A stretch of 64,000 nucleotides of DNA from Bermanella sp044597725 (GCF_044597725.1 NZ_CP139003.1:2604001-2668000); one strand, 5' to 3'. Positions 16,770-26,570 are shown, numbered from the stretch's first letter. Notes: a model not told the origin generated them from the letters alone. Made by a program: numbers and translations.

Positions 16770-16847
16770 GGCTTTTCGTTGCATTTACTGCGTCCTTTCT
16801 TGATAATTGCGCCGATTTTTTAACTTGCTGCTAATGGAACTAAAATC

Positions 16848-18278
16848 ATGAGCACTGCTATTGAGCAACCAACCTATAACTATAAGGTGGTAAAATACTT
16901 TGCCATCATGACAGTGGTCTGGGGTATTGTCGGTATGTCTGTTGGCGTACTGATCGCATCTCAGCTTGTTTGGCCCGAGCTAAACTTTGATACGCCGTAT
17001 CTTACGTTTTCTCGTTTACGTCCTCTGCATACCAACGCAGTTATCTTTGCATTCGGCGGCTGTGCCCTGTTTGCCACCTCTTATTATGTTGTCCAGCGTA
17101 CCTGTCAAACACGTTTAATTAGTGACTCGTTGGCTATGTTTACTTTCTGGGGCTGGCAAGCCGTAATCGTAGCCGCTGCAATCACGCTACCTTTAGGCTT
17201 AACGTCTACTAAAGAGTATGCCGAACTAGAATGGCCAATTGATATCGCCATTGCCATCGTCTGGATATCCTATGCCATAGTATTCTTTGGCACCATTGCC
17301 AAACGCTCGCAGCCACATATCTATGTAGCAAACTGGTTCTATGGCGCGTTTATCATCACCATTGCTGTTCTCCATATTTTCAATAGCTTGGCGATTCCCG
17401 TTTCGGCATTTAAGTCTTATTCGATTTATGCCGGTACAATAGACGCCATGGTTCAATGGTGGTATGGCCACAACGCAGTTGGTTTCTTCTTAACAGCAGG
17501 TTTCTTGGGCATCATGTACTACTTCGTGCCTAAACAAGCAGAACGCCCTGTATACTCTTACCGTCTATCAATTGTTCACTTTTGGGCGCTAATCTCTATT
17601 TATGTTTGGGCTGGTGCTCACCACCTACATTACTCAGCCCTTCCAGACTGGGCTCAGTCTGCAGGTATGATCATGTCACTGATCCTTCTTGCTCCATCTT
17701 GGGGTGGCATGATCAACGGTATGATGACCTTATCGGGCGCGTGGCATAAGCTTCGTACCGACCCAATTTTACGTTTCTTAGTGGTTTCATTGTCTTTCTA
17801 CGGTATGTCTACGTTCGAAGGCCCAATGATGTCCATCAAGACTGTAAACGCGCTTTCTCACAATACCGACTGGACCGTTGGCCATGTGCACTCTGGTGCT
17901 CTAGGCTGGGTTGCCATGGTTTCTATTGGCGCGCTTTATAACCTTATTCCTGTAGTACTTGGCCGTAAGCAAGGCGAGATGTACTCAACTAACCTAATTA
18001 ACGTACACTTCTGGTTATCAACCATTGGTACGGTTCTTTACATCGCGTCTATGTGGGTTAACGGCATTATGCAGGGCCTAATGTGGCGTGCAGTAAACAC
18101 CGACGGTACGTTGACTTACAGTTTTGTTGAAGCGCTAGATGCTTCTTACCCAGGTTACTTTGTACGTGCTGTAGGTGGTGCTATCTTCCTAGCAGGTATG
18201 TTCATCATGGCTTACAACGTATACAAAACAGTTAAAGGCGCCAATGCCGAGCAACAAGCTAAACTGGCCGAAGCGTAA
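16848..18278 (+). CDS. ccoN: cbb3-type cytochrome c oxidase subunit I (CcoN)
   Basis: The catalytic subunit of the high-affinity cbb3 oxidase, carrying heme b and the heme b3-CuB site in the inner membrane, where it reduces O2 and pumps protons. The 476 residues form about twelve helices. Histidines of the expected blocks are visible: RPLHTNAVIFAFGG, WWYGHNAVGFFLT, WAGAHHLHYSALPDW and WTVGHVHSGALGW. It begins the ccoNOQP operon, with a 14-base gap to ccoO, and its upstream region carries two FNR boxes. Confidence 0.96.
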   Translation: MSTAIEQPTYNYKVVKYFAIMTVVWGIVGMSVGVLIASQLVWPELNFDTPYLTFSRLRPLHTNAVIFAFGGCALFATSYYVVQRTCQTRLISDSLAMFTFWGWQAVIVAAAITLPLGLTSTKEYAELEWPIDIAIAIVWISYAIVFFGTIAKRSQPHIYVANWFYGAFIITIAVLHIFNSLAIPVSAFKSYSIYAGTIDAMVQWWYGHNAVGFFLTAGFLGIMYYFVPKQAERPVYSYRLSIVHFWALISIYVWAGAHHLHYSALPDWAQSAGMIMSLILLAPSWGGMINGMMTLSGAWHKLRTDPILRFLVVSLSFYGMSTFEGPMMSIKTVNALSHNTDWTVGHVHSGALGWVAMVSIGALYNLIPVVLGRKQGEMYSTNLINVHFWLSTIGTVLYIASMWVNGIMQGLMWRAVNTDGTLTYSFVEALDASYPGYFVRAVGGAIFLAGMFIMAYNVYKTVKGANAEQQAKLAEA

Positions 18279-18292
18279 GGACGGGATCATCA

Positions 18293-18901
18293 ATGAAACA
18301 TGATATTGTAGAAAAAAACCTGCCACTGATGATCGGCTTAATCGTCGTGGCCATTAGTTGGGGTGCATTAGCAGAAATCATCCCTCTGTTTTTCCTAAAA
18401 AGCACAACCGAGCCTATCGAAGGTTTAGAACCTCTAAGTGCGGTTGAGCTTGAAGGACGAGACATTTATATCCGTGAAGGTTGCCACGTTTGTCATACGC
18501 AAATGATTCGTCCATTCCGTGCTGAAACTGAGCGCTATGGTCACTATTCATTAGCAGGCGAGCATGTGTACGAGCACCCATTCCTATGGGGTTCTAAGCG
18601 TACTGGTCCAGACTTGGCCCGTGTTGGTCAGCGTTATTCTGACGATTGGCACCGTGCTCACTTGTACAACCCGCGTGATGTTGTACCTGAGTCGAACATG
18701 CCTTCATTCCCATGGTTATTCGAACAAAAAATCGATGGCCGTGATACTCCGAAGAAAATGCGTGCTCTGCGAACCGTGGGTGTACCTTACACCGACGAAC
18801 AAATCGCCGCTGCCAAACAAGAAGCAGACGGTGTACGTGAAATCGACGCCCTAGTCGCTTATTTACAGCAGCTAGGCACAGTGTTAACACAAAAACGGTA
18901 G
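18293..18901 (+). CDS. ccoO: cbb3-type oxidase mono-heme subunit (CcoO)
   Basis: The membrane-anchored c-type cytochrome that passes electrons to CcoN. The 202 residues contain one N-terminal membrane helix (about 12-35) and a single heme motif CHVCH at 64-68, followed by TQMIRPFRAETERYG, a strongly conserved CcoO block. The axial methionine is probably in ESNMPSFPW. It starts 14 bases after ccoN and ends four bases before ccoQ. Confidence 0.95.
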   Translation: MKHDIVEKNLPLMIGLIVVAISWGALAEIIPLFFLKSTTEPIEGLEPLSAVELEGRDIYIREGCHVCHTQMIRPFRAETERYGHYSLAGEHVYEHPFLWGSKRTGPDLARVGQRYSDDWHRAHLYNPRDVVPESNMPSFPWLFEQKIDGRDTPKKMRALRTVGVPYTDEQIAAAKQEADGVREIDALVAYLQQLGTVLTQKR

Positions 18902-18905
18902 AGCA

Positions 18906-19088
18906 ATGGATATTAATGACGTGCGCGGATTGGGCACCGTATTTGCCCTTATCGCTTTCATCGGCATCATCGCTTGGGCTTATAGCTCAAGCAGAAAGAA
19001 ACGCTTTGATGACGATGCTGACATGATTTTTAAAGACGACGATATCGCGCAGCGTACAGCAGAAGCGGAGAAAAAAGAAAATGACTGA
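18906..19088 (+). CDS. ccoQ: cbb3-type oxidase small subunit (CcoQ/FixQ)
   Basis: A 60-residue protein with one membrane helix (about 10-27), then a charged tail (SSRKKRFDDDADMIF) that is the CcoQ signature. It stabilises the oxidase complex. Its stop overlaps the ccoP start by eight bases, so translation is probably coupled. Confidence 0.9.
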   Translation: MDINDVRGLGTVFALIAFIGIIAWAYSSSRKKRFDDDADMIFKDDDIAQRTAEAEKKEND

Positions 19089-20022
19089 ACTAAGTACATT
19101 TTGGCACCTATGGGTCAGTGCCATTGTCATTGGCTCTATGGTGGCGTGCGGCATACTGCTTGTCCTAACCAAGGGCGGCCAAAAATATGACGAAGAAACC
19201 GATCAGACCACTGGCCACACGTTTGACGGTATCGAAGAACTGGATAACCCACTTCCAAAGTGGTGGAACATGTTCTTTTGGATCACCATCGTATTTGGCT
19301 TTATTTATATCCTTATCTACGGTGTAGGTAACTGGAAGGGCTTTGCCGAATGGTCTTCTTATGGCCAATGGGAAAAAGAAGTTGCCCAAGCTGAAGAAAA
19401 ATATGCGCCTTACTACGAGAAGCTAACCTCTATGAGCGTAGAGGAAATGATTACTAGCGACGAAGTAATGGAAAATGGACAAACTATAAGCGAAGCTGCA
19501 TTAGCTACAGGTCAGCGTATTTATGCTTCTAACTGTTCAATTTGTCACGGCTCTACTGCACAAGGTTCGTTAGGCTTCCCTAACTTAACCGATAACGACT
19601 GGTTATACGGTGGTAGCCCAGAAGCAATTAAGACTACCCTGCTTAATGGTCGCCAAGGTGCTATGCCAGCAAATGGTTTAAAACCCGACATGACAGCCGA
19701 GCAACGTAACGATGTAACGGCTTATGTACTGTCTCTATCTGGCCGCGAAGGCAGTGGTGATGCAGACAAAGGTAAACCTATCTTTGCTCAAGCCTGTGCC
19801 GCGTGTCATGGTCCTAATGGTAAAGGCATGCAAGCAGTAGGTGCGCCGAACTTAACCGATAATATTTGGTTATACGGCGGCTCTGAAAAGCAAATCAACT
19901 TTACGCTTGAGCATGGTCGTAATGGCGTAATGCCTGCTTGGAAAGAAATTTTAGGTGAAGATAAAATTCACGTGCTAACTGGCTACGTGTACTCTTTATC
20001 TCAATCTAACGATTCTGAGTAA
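19081..20022 (+). CDS. ccoP: cbb3-type oxidase di-heme subunit (CcoP)
   Basis: The 313-residue di-heme cytochrome c subunit, which accepts electrons from soluble cytochromes. Two N-terminal membrane helices (about 8-30 and 62-82) precede two cytochrome c domains with heme motifs CSICH at 152-156 and CAACH at 239-243. The two domains share the pattern PNLTDNxWLYGG. It ends the operon, and a strong hairpin terminator follows. Confidence 0.95.
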   Translation: MTELSTFWHLWVSAIVIGSMVACGILLVLTKGGQKYDEETDQTTGHTFDGIEELDNPLPKWWNMFFWITIVFGFIYILIYGVGNWKGFAEWSSYGQWEKEVAQAEEKYAPYYEKLTSMSVEEMITSDEVMENGQTISEAALATGQRIYASNCSICHGSTAQGSLGFPNLTDNDWLYGGSPEAIKTTLLNGRQGAMPANGLKPDMTAEQRNDVTAYVLSLSGREGSGDADKGKPIFAQACAACHGPNGKGMQAVGAPNLTDNIWLYGGSEKQINFTLEHGRNGVMPAWKEILGEDKIHVLTGYVYSLSQSNDSE

Positions 20023-20072
20023 AAGTTAAGACATCAGTATGGAAAATATTGAGCCAGCTCAATAAAACAAGA

Positions 20073-20097
20073 AAAGCGGCCCATGGCCGCTTTTTTT
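20073..20097 (+). terminator. Rho-independent terminator after ccoP
   Basis: AAAGCGGC and GCCGCTTT (20073-20093) form an 8-bp stem with a short loop, followed by T residues to 20097. It lies about 50 bases after the ccoP stop. Confidence 0.88.
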
Positions 20098-20227
20098 ATA
20101 TTTATTAGCAACTGCTAATCTTTTACACTAACACTCTATCGATAACACAGTTATTAATACCACATATTATCCACCCAATAATAAAAATAGAACTTAGGCA
20201 ATATGTGCAGCAACTAAGGTGGTTTGG

Positions 20228-21652
20228 ATGAGCGATAAGATCCCAGTAAACGACGTTACCCCGCAAAGCATAGAGGGTAAGTACCAAGGGGTTTCAGCAA
20301 CAATTAAAGACAAACTCTATGTGCGTGCTGTTAATGGTTTTTTTAATAAGCTTCGTACCGTGTCGCTTTGGGCGCTCATGATTGGCTACTTTGTTACGCC
20401 GTGGATTTCCATAGCTGACCGCCAAGCCGTTTGGTTTGACCTACCCGCCCGCCAATTCCACATTTGGGGCATTACCTTCTGGCCGCAAGATTTTGTTTTA
20501 CTCTCCTTTTTATTAATTATTTGTGCCTTTGGTTTATTTACTATCACCACCCTTGCTGGCCGTGTTTGGTGTGGTTATACCTGCCCCCAAACCGCCTGGA
20601 CGTTTATTTTTATGTGGGTAGAAGAAAAAATTGAGGGCAACCGCAATAAACGCATAAAACTTGATGCTGCACCGCTAAGTGCACAAAAAGTAGCAAAAAA
20701 ACTCAGTAAACACAGCATCTGGATGTTAATTTCACTGGCAACCGCCATTGCCTTTGTGGGCTATTTTTACCCTATCCGCGAGCTAGTACCCGACTTGGTG
20801 ACCCTCTCGGTAGAAAACCCATGGGCCAGTTTCTGGCTACTGTTCTTTACCCTTGCCACCTATGGCAATGCTGGCTGGTTAAGAGAGAAAGTGTGCTTGC
20901 ACATGTGCCCTTACGCGCGCTTTCAGTCGGTCATGTTCGACCAAGATACGCTTATTGTTTCTTATGACGAGCGCCGTGGTGAACGAGGTGAAGGCCGCGG
21001 CCCGCGTAAAAAAGGCGTAGACCCAGTAGAGGCAAACATTGGCGACTGCGTAGACTGCAACATGTGCGTGCAAGTGTGCCCTACTGGCATTGATATTCGC
21101 GATGGCTTGCAATACCAGTGCATTGGCTGTGCCTTGTGTATTGATGCCTGCGATGAAATTATGGATAAAATGCACTATCCAAAAGGGCTTATTCGTTACA
21201 CCAATGAACACGCCTTAAAAGGCAACCCGGTTCATATTTTGCGCCCTAAATTGGTTGGCTACACAATTGCACTTGTTATTATGATTGGCCTATTTGCTTG
21301 GGCTATTGTCGACCGCACACCGTTAGAGCTAGACGTTATGCGCGACCGTGGCTCGCTATACAGCAATACCAACGATGGTCGCATCCAAAACACCTATAAC
21401 GCCAAAGTCATGAACATGGACCAAGGCGATCATAATTTCACTATCTCACTAAAAGGGTTCGACGGTGCCGAACTTACTGGTAAAACTGAGTTCTCACTAA
21501 AAGAAGGTGAAGTTGGCTCTATTCCACTGAGTGTTAAGGCCGTGCAGTGGGAACTTGAGAAATCGCGCACCGATATCGTGTTTGTAATAACACGGGATGA
21601 TGGCTTAACTGTAGAGCGAGAGAGCCGCTTTTTAGGCCCGGTTAGTCGCTGA
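20228..21652 (+). CDS. ccoG: Cytochrome oxidase accessory protein CcoG (RdxA/FixG)
   Basis: CcoG is a membrane ferredoxin-like protein needed for cbb3 oxidase assembly, where it is thought to reduce Cu(II) for CuB insertion. From the ATG at 20228 it has 474 residues with about five membrane helices. RVWCGYTCPQTAW lies in the first third. Two 4Fe-4S motifs are CVDCNMCVQVCP and CIGCALCIDACD. The C-terminal Ig-like domain is periplasmic. A GTG three codons upstream is in frame, but the TAAGGTGG site is correctly spaced only for the ATG. Confidence 0.93.
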   Translation: MSDKIPVNDVTPQSIEGKYQGVSATIKDKLYVRAVNGFFNKLRTVSLWALMIGYFVTPWISIADRQAVWFDLPARQFHIWGITFWPQDFVLLSFLLIICAFGLFTITTLAGRVWCGYTCPQTAWTFIFMWVEEKIEGNRNKRIKLDAAPLSAQKVAKKLSKHSIWMLISLATAIAFVGYFYPIRELVPDLVTLSVENPWASFWLLFFTLATYGNAGWLREKVCLHMCPYARFQSVMFDQDTLIVSYDERRGERGEGRGPRKKGVDPVEANIGDCVDCNMCVQVCPTGIDIRDGLQYQCIGCALCIDACDEIMDKMHYPKGLIRYTNEHALKGNPVHILRPKLVGYTIALVIMIGLFAWAIVDRTPLELDVMRDRGSLYSNTNDGRIQNTYNAKVMNMDQGDHNFTISLKGFDGAELTGKTEFSLKEGEVGSIPLSVKAVQWELEKSRTDIVFVITRDDGLTVERESRFLGPVSR

Positions 21653-21670
21653 TAAAACCTCATAAATAGC

Positions 21671-21690
21671 AGTATTCAAGGACGAATACT
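21671..21690 (+). other. Hairpin between ccoG and ccoH
   Basis: AGTATTC-AAGGAC-GAATACT is a 7-bp stem with a 6-nt loop. No T-run follows, so it may be a processing or stability hairpin rather than a terminator. Confidence 0.35.
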
Positions 21691-21759
21691 CGCTGGCTTT
21701 TATGCGCCATAATGCTAGGATACGCGTTCCGTTTATTAACCCTAAAGTCGTGCTTAACT

Positions 21760-22248
21760 ATGCAAGAAACACAACGCCCTTGGTACAAAGAACCCTATGT
21801 TTGGCTGATGATTGGCATCCCCCTCAGCAGCGTGATTATGGGCTCATTCTTCATTAGTTTGGCCGTTGGCACAAAAGACTCGCTAGTGCGCGATAACTAC
21901 TACAAAGATGGCTTGGCCTACAACCAAGAGCTAGAGTGGGATAACAAAGCCGAAGCTAACGATATTAAAATTAGTATGACAGTGGCCGATGACAGCCAAA
22001 TTCGCTTAAACATAACAAACTCGCGTTTAAGCCTGCCAAATATTTTACAGCTGAAATTAAGCCACCCAACGTTAGAAGGCAAAGACCGCGAAGCGGTATT
22101 GCAAAAAACGGCTAACGATACCTATGTTGGCCTAATGAATAACTCCCTCGAATTTGGCCGCTATTACATTCACATCGAAGCACCAGAGCAAGCTTGGCGT
22201 ATTCGCCACGTTGACCATATTCAGGCAAATTCAGCGCTATCGTTTTAG
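21760..22248 (+). CDS. ccoH: FixH/CcoH family protein
   Basis: A small cbb3 assembly factor with one N-terminal membrane helix and a periplasmic domain, about 162 residues from the ATG at 21760. The block WYKEPYVWLMIGIPLSSVIMG followed by DNYYKDGLAYNQE is the FixH signature. The frame is open 16 codons further upstream, but the start at MQETQRPWYKEP fits the family better. It lies six bases before ccoI. Confidence 0.85.
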   Translation: MQETQRPWYKEPYVWLMIGIPLSSVIMGSFFISLAVGTKDSLVRDNYYKDGLAYNQELEWDNKAEANDIKISMTVADDSQIRLNITNSRLSLPNILQLKLSHPTLEGKDREAVLQKTANDTYVGLMNNSLEFGRYYIHIEAPEQAWRIRHVDHIQANSALSF

Positions 22249-22254
22249 GCCATC

Positions 22255-24699
22255 ATGACTGAATGCTTTCACTGCGGGCAAACCGTTCCTAAGCATGTGA
22301 ATCTAACCGCAACCGTTTTCGAAGCAGCACAACCCATGTGCTGCCCCGGATGCCAAGCGGTTACACAAGCCATTGTTGATAGTGGTAATGAAACGTTTTA
22401 CCGCTACCGCACCGATGTTAACCAAACTCCCGAATTTACCTTGGCACAGTTACCGGCAACGGTAAAAGAAGAGTTATCGCTGTACGATAACCTCGAAGTA
22501 ATTGACGATTTAGCCGAACCCCACAGCCAAGGCCAGTCAATTCAACTCATCATCGAAGGCATTACCTGCGCCGCGTGCGCATGGCTTATCGAAAAGCAAT
22601 TGCGTGCCCTTCCAGGGGTAAAAGAAGCCAACTTAAATTTAACCCAACATCGCCTTAGTTTAGTTTGGCAGCAACAGCAAACACCGCTTAAACAAATCAT
22701 AGAGCATATATATGCCTTAGGGTTTAAAGCACAGCCGTTTCAAGCCGATGAACTGCAAAAGCAGTTAGAAGAAGAGCAAAAGAAAGCATTACGACGAGTA
22801 TTGTTAGCTGGCCTTGGCACCATGCAAGCCATGATGTTTGCGGTACCGCTTTACATTGGCGACTGGGCAGGCTTGTTCGAAAAATTTGAACTGTACTTTC
22901 GCTTTGCGGGCATGGCCATTACCACCCCGGTTATTCTTATTAGCGCCCGGCCATTTTTTAAAGGGTTTTTACGCGATATAAAAACCAAACACCTCACCAT
23001 GGATGTGCCTGTATCCATTGCCATAGGCGGTGCATTTATTGCCAGTATTTATTCCACATTTACCGGCGGCGAAGAAGTCTACTTTGATAGCGTGTGTATG
23101 TTTACGTTTTTCTTATTATTAGGGCGCTATTTTGAAACCCGCGCTCGGTTACGTACTGGCGAAGCGGGCAACCAGCTTAATAGTATTTTACCGCGCTCGG
23201 TAACACGATTAGGCGAGACCGAAGAAGTTATTCCAGTTAAACAACTACAAACAGGCGACCTCATTCGCATATTGCCGGGAGCAAATATAGCCGCAGATGG
23301 CAGCATAGTTGAAGGCCATACCACGGTGGATGAGTCCATTATGACGGGGGAGTTTTTACCCGTTCATAAACAAGCAGACGATACGGTTTTAGCGGGCAGC
23401 ATTAATGTTGAAAACCCAATTATTGTAAAAGTAAGCGCCACGGGAAATAGCACACAGCTTTCCACGGTTATGTCATTGCTCGACCGTGCCAGTGCGGAAA
23501 AACCTAAAATAGCCCTCATGGCCGACATCATTGCGCAATATTTTGTTGCAGCGGTACTCATATTAGCAGCCACGGTATTTACTGCTTGGTATTTTATCGA
23601 CGCCGACCGAGCATTTTGGGTGACATTGTCGGTACTGGTGGCTACCTGCCCTTGTGCATTATCGTTAGCCACACCCACCGCATTAACCGCAGCAACAGGT
23701 TCGTTACGCAAAGCAGGTATTCTAATTACGCGCGGTCATGTTATGGAAAGCATCACCCGCAGTAAGCGCATTGTATTCGATAAAACCGGTACGCTCACAT
23801 TAGGCCAACTTAGCATTGAGCAAGTACAGCCGGTTTTAGAAAACTTTTCTGCCAATATAAGCCAAGCAGAGGCGCAAGAGCTTGCACTTAATTTAGCCAG
23901 CGCATTAGAACAACATAGCCAACACCCTATTGCCAAAGCGTTTCCCGCCAGTAGCTACACGGCAAGCAATATCAACATGGTCACGGGCCAAGGCATTGAA
24001 GGCCACATAACAGTAAACGGACAAGAGCAGCTATACCGAATTGGTCAGCCCGAGTTTGCACTTAGTGATAACAGCCAACATACAATAGAAAACAACAGCG
24101 AGCATAATACCCAAGAGCAAGTAATTATTTTAAGCAAAAATGGCCACGCGCTTGCCCGTTTTATATTAAACGATGCCCTACGTCCCGGCGCACAAAACAG
24201 CATTAAACGCCTAAAACAACTGGGCCTACAAACCGAAATGCTAAGCGGCGACCCTAGCCCACAGGTACCGGTTTTAAGCAAACAACTAGGCTTAGACAAA
24301 GCCAGTGGTGGCATTAGCCCTCAAGGCAAGCTTGATTACCTAAACACACTGCCCGCTAGTGACAACGCCATAATGGTAGGTGATGGTATTAACGATGTTC
24401 CGGTGCTTGCCAGAGCGCCAATCTCCATTGCCATTGGCAGTGCTAGCGACCTAGCAAAAACTCATGCCGACGCCATATTGCTTAACCAAAATTTAGAAAG
24501 CCTTGGGCAGCTTATTACCCAAGCGCGACGCACTAAAACCATTATTCGGCAAAACCTTGCTTGGTCTCTAATTTACAACACCAGTGTGCTACCCTTGGCG
24601 GCAATTGGCGTTTTACCACCTTGGGCCGCCGCCATTGGCATGTCGGCAAGTTCGGTCATTGTGGTATTTAACGCACTGCGGCTTAACACCTTGAGGTAA
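22255..24699 (+). CDS. ccoI: Copper-transporting P1B-type ATPase CcoI (FixI)
   Basis: An 814-residue heavy-metal P-type ATPase of the CcoI/FixI group, which exports copper to the periplasm for cbb3 oxidase assembly. It begins with a cysteine-rich zinc-ribbon-like segment (C4, C7, C29, C30, C33), then a metal-binding domain with GITCAAC (C105, C108). The membrane metal site is CPCALSLATPTAL, the phosphorylation site is DKTGTLT, and the hinge is GDGINDVPVLA. The Gln/Asn-rich stretch after the nucleotide-binding part (DNSQHTIENNSEHN) is an unusual low-complexity insert. It is followed after three bases by ccoS. Confidence 0.94.
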   Translation: MTECFHCGQTVPKHVNLTATVFEAAQPMCCPGCQAVTQAIVDSGNETFYRYRTDVNQTPEFTLAQLPATVKEELSLYDNLEVIDDLAEPHSQGQSIQLIIEGITCAACAWLIEKQLRALPGVKEANLNLTQHRLSLVWQQQQTPLKQIIEHIYALGFKAQPFQADELQKQLEEEQKKALRRVLLAGLGTMQAMMFAVPLYIGDWAGLFEKFELYFRFAGMAITTPVILISARPFFKGFLRDIKTKHLTMDVPVSIAIGGAFIASIYSTFTGGEEVYFDSVCMFTFFLLLGRYFETRARLRTGEAGNQLNSILPRSVTRLGETEEVIPVKQLQTGDLIRILPGANIAADGSIVEGHTTVDESIMTGEFLPVHKQADDTVLAGSINVENPIIVKVSATGNSTQLSTVMSLLDRASAEKPKIALMADIIAQYFVAAVLILAATVFTAWYFIDADRAFWVTLSVLVATCPCALSLATPTALTAATGSLRKAGILITRGHVMESITRSKRIVFDKTGTLTLGQLSIEQVQPVLENFSANISQAEAQELALNLASALEQHSQHPIAKAFPASSYTASNINMVTGQGIEGHITVNGQEQLYRIGQPEFALSDNSQHTIENNSEHNTQEQVIILSKNGHALARFILNDALRPGAQNSIKRLKQLGLQTEMLSGDPSPQVPVLSKQLGLDKASGGISPQGKLDYLNTLPASDNAIMVGDGINDVPVLARAPISIAIGSASDLAKTHADAILLNQNLESLGQLITQARRTKTIIRQNLAWSLIYNTSVLPLAAIGVLPPWAAAIGMSASSVIVVFNALRLNTLR

Positions 24700-24702
24700 A
24701 CC

Positions 24703-24930
24703 ATGGAAATTATTTTTATCACCATTCCAATAACATTGGTCTTTATTGCCGTGGCTGCCAGCATTTTCTTTTGGGCCAGCAAAAAAGGCCAATTCGACGA
24801 CCTTGATAGCCCAGCTCACCGAATATTGTTCGACGACGACCAAGGCCCTAGCGATAAAAAATCCGACCAAGAAAAAAGCGATACCCAAGAAGACAGCGCA
24901 AAGAACGAAACTGATAAGCCTAGCTCATGA
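24703..24930 (+). CDS. ccoS: cbb3-type oxidase assembly protein CcoS
   Basis: A 75-residue assembly protein with one membrane helix (about 3-25) and the CcoS signature FFWASKKGQFDDLDSPAHRIL directly after it. The acidic, Lys/Asp/Ser-rich tail is longer than in most relatives. Its stop overlaps the next start in ATGA. Confidence 0.92.
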   Translation: MEIIFITIPITLVFIAVAASIFFWASKKGQFDDLDSPAHRILFDDDQGPSDKKSDQEKSDTQEDSAKNETDKPSS

Positions 24931-25583
24931 ATGAACCCCTAACTTACCTTACCGCTTGGCTGCTAGGGTTTATGGGCAGCATTCACTGCATGGGAATGTG
25001 CGGTGGAATTGTGGGTGCGCTTTCCATGAATGGCCCCAAACCCATGCTACAACTGGGTTATCACATAGGCCGTATTAGCACCTATGGCTTGTTAGGCTTC
25101 ATTGCGGGTTTTGCGGGTTTATGGCTGGCCGATAGTCACGATTACTGGGGAACCATTTTACGTGTTATATCGGGCTTGCTGCTTGTACTTATGGGTTTAT
25201 ACCTGTTAGGCCAAACCCATGTGCTAACATGGCTAGAACGGAGTGGCAGTGTATTATGGCGACGCTTACAACCTTTAAGCCGCCCTCTTATTCCTACTCA
25301 GCATGGCTACCAAGCGGTAGCACTGGGCTTAATTTGGGGTTTTTTACCCTGCGGCTTAGTGTATAGCACTTTAAGTTGGGCACTGGTCTCGGCCGACCCA
25401 GTAAAAAGCGCAACCCTGATGATGGTTTTTGGCTTGGGCAACTTACCCGCACTATTTAGCTTTGCTCTGTTTACTCAGCGATTAACCAAGCTAAAGCAAA
25501 ATACCTGGGTTAAACTGGGCATGGGCTTACTGGTAATTGGGTTTGGGGTTTGGACCGCACTAGGCCCGTTTTTGCAACACTAA
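24927..25583 (+). CDS. Sulfite exporter TauE/SafE-type membrane protein of the cco locus
   Basis: A 218-residue integral membrane protein with about six helices. The N-terminal motif GSIHCMGMCGGI and the later GFLPCGLVYSTLSW are typical of the short TauE/SafE-like proteins (also called UreH-like) that sit beside ccoGHIS genes. The conserved cysteines in CMGMC suggest metal handling, possibly copper for oxidase assembly, but the substrate is not known. The start overlaps ccoS by four bases. Confidence 0.82.
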   Translation: MNEPLTYLTAWLLGFMGSIHCMGMCGGIVGALSMNGPKPMLQLGYHIGRISTYGLLGFIAGFAGLWLADSHDYWGTILRVISGLLLVLMGLYLLGQTHVLTWLERSGSVLWRRLQPLSRPLIPTQHGYQAVALGLIWGFLPCGLVYSTLSWALVSADPVKSATLMMVFGLGNLPALFSFALFTQRLTKLKQNTWVKLGMGLLVIGFGVWTALGPFLQH

Positions 25584-25651
25584 ACGTCAGGTTTTGTTCT
25601 TGACTAAGGGCCGTTTTTTACCGACCATTTGGTTAACTATAAGGATTTCAT

Positions 25652-26425
25652 ATGGCAGACAAAAACATCATATCGTTAGCCAAAAGCGGTGCTGGCCAAC
25701 CCCATTGTAGCACCTGTAGCCTAAGCTCCCTGTGTTTACCTATTGCGTTAGATAACAAAGACTTAGACGCCCTCGATCGCATCATCAAGCGCGGTCGTCC
25801 ACTGCAAAAAGGCGAAACCCTGTTCAAACAAGGTGACGCCTTTAAAGCGGTTTATGCCATTCGTACTGGCGCCATTAAAACCTATACAGTGGCACCCAGC
25901 GGCGAAGAACAGATCACGGGATTTCATTTAGCCAGTGAAATTGTTGGTTTATCGGGCTATAGCGAAGAAACCTACCCGCTTACCGCCAAGGCACTAGAAA
26001 CCACAACCGTGTGTGAATTACCACTAGAGCGCCTTGAAGTATTGTGCGACGAAATTCCGGGCCTGCGTAAACAAATGATGCGCAATATGAGCGGAGAAAT
26101 ACGCCAAGACCAGCAAATGATGTTGCAGCTTTCTAAAAAAAGCGCCGACGAACGTCTAGCCTACTTTTTGCTCGACCTAAGTAGCCGTTTTGAACGGCGC
26201 GGTTTTTCGCCCAAAACGTTCCGTTTATCCATGTCGCGCGTTGATATCAGCAACTATCTTGGCTTGGCCGTAGAAACCGTTAGCCGTATATTTACCCGCA
26301 TGCAAAAGAGCGAACTTATTAGTACCGAAGGCAAAGAAGTGACGCTTTTAGATATTTCTGGACTAAATAAATTAGCTGGAAACCCAGATGTAAAAGAGGC
26401 ATGTGAACACATAAGAAACACATGA
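25652..26425 (+). CDS. fnr: Anaerobic transcriptional regulator FNR/ANR
   Basis: A 257-residue Crp-family regulator that binds a [4Fe-4S] cluster and activates genes when oxygen falls. The four cluster cysteines are C19, C22, C28 (HCSTCSLSSLC) and C121 (VCELPLERLE). The cyclic-nucleotide-type beta roll follows, and the DNA-recognition helix contains the FNR specificity residues in AVETVSRIFTR (E, S, R). An AAGGA ribosome binding site precedes the ATG. It lies at the end of the cbb3 locus, whose first gene carries two FNR boxes upstream. Confidence 0.95.
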   Translation: MADKNIISLAKSGAGQPHCSTCSLSSLCLPIALDNKDLDALDRIIKRGRPLQKGETLFKQGDAFKAVYAIRTGAIKTYTVAPSGEEQITGFHLASEIVGLSGYSEETYPLTAKALETTTVCELPLERLEVLCDEIPGLRKQMMRNMSGEIRQDQQMMLQLSKKSADERLAYFLLDLSSRFERRGFSPKTFRLSMSRVDISNYLGLAVETVSRIFTRMQKSELISTEGKEVTLLDISGLNKLAGNPDVKEACEHIRNT

Positions 26426-26525
26426 TAAAAGGCATCCGCTAACAAACTTTTATCCTGTTTACAATACAAGCAAAGGATGCAAACAAGCACAACATGCTAT
26501 AAAATCGATAAGACAAACATACAAA

Positions 26526-26537
26526 TTCGTATACGAA
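26526..26537. promoter_or_regulatory. Perfect palindrome upstream of the aminotransferase gene
   Basis: TTCGTATACGAA is a perfect 12-base palindrome about 35 bases before the start codon, where an operator or promoter element would lie. Palindromes of this size also occur by chance. Confidence 0.25.
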
Positions 26538-26570
26538 ACAATACAAATTCTCAACTTTAAGGATGTGGCC

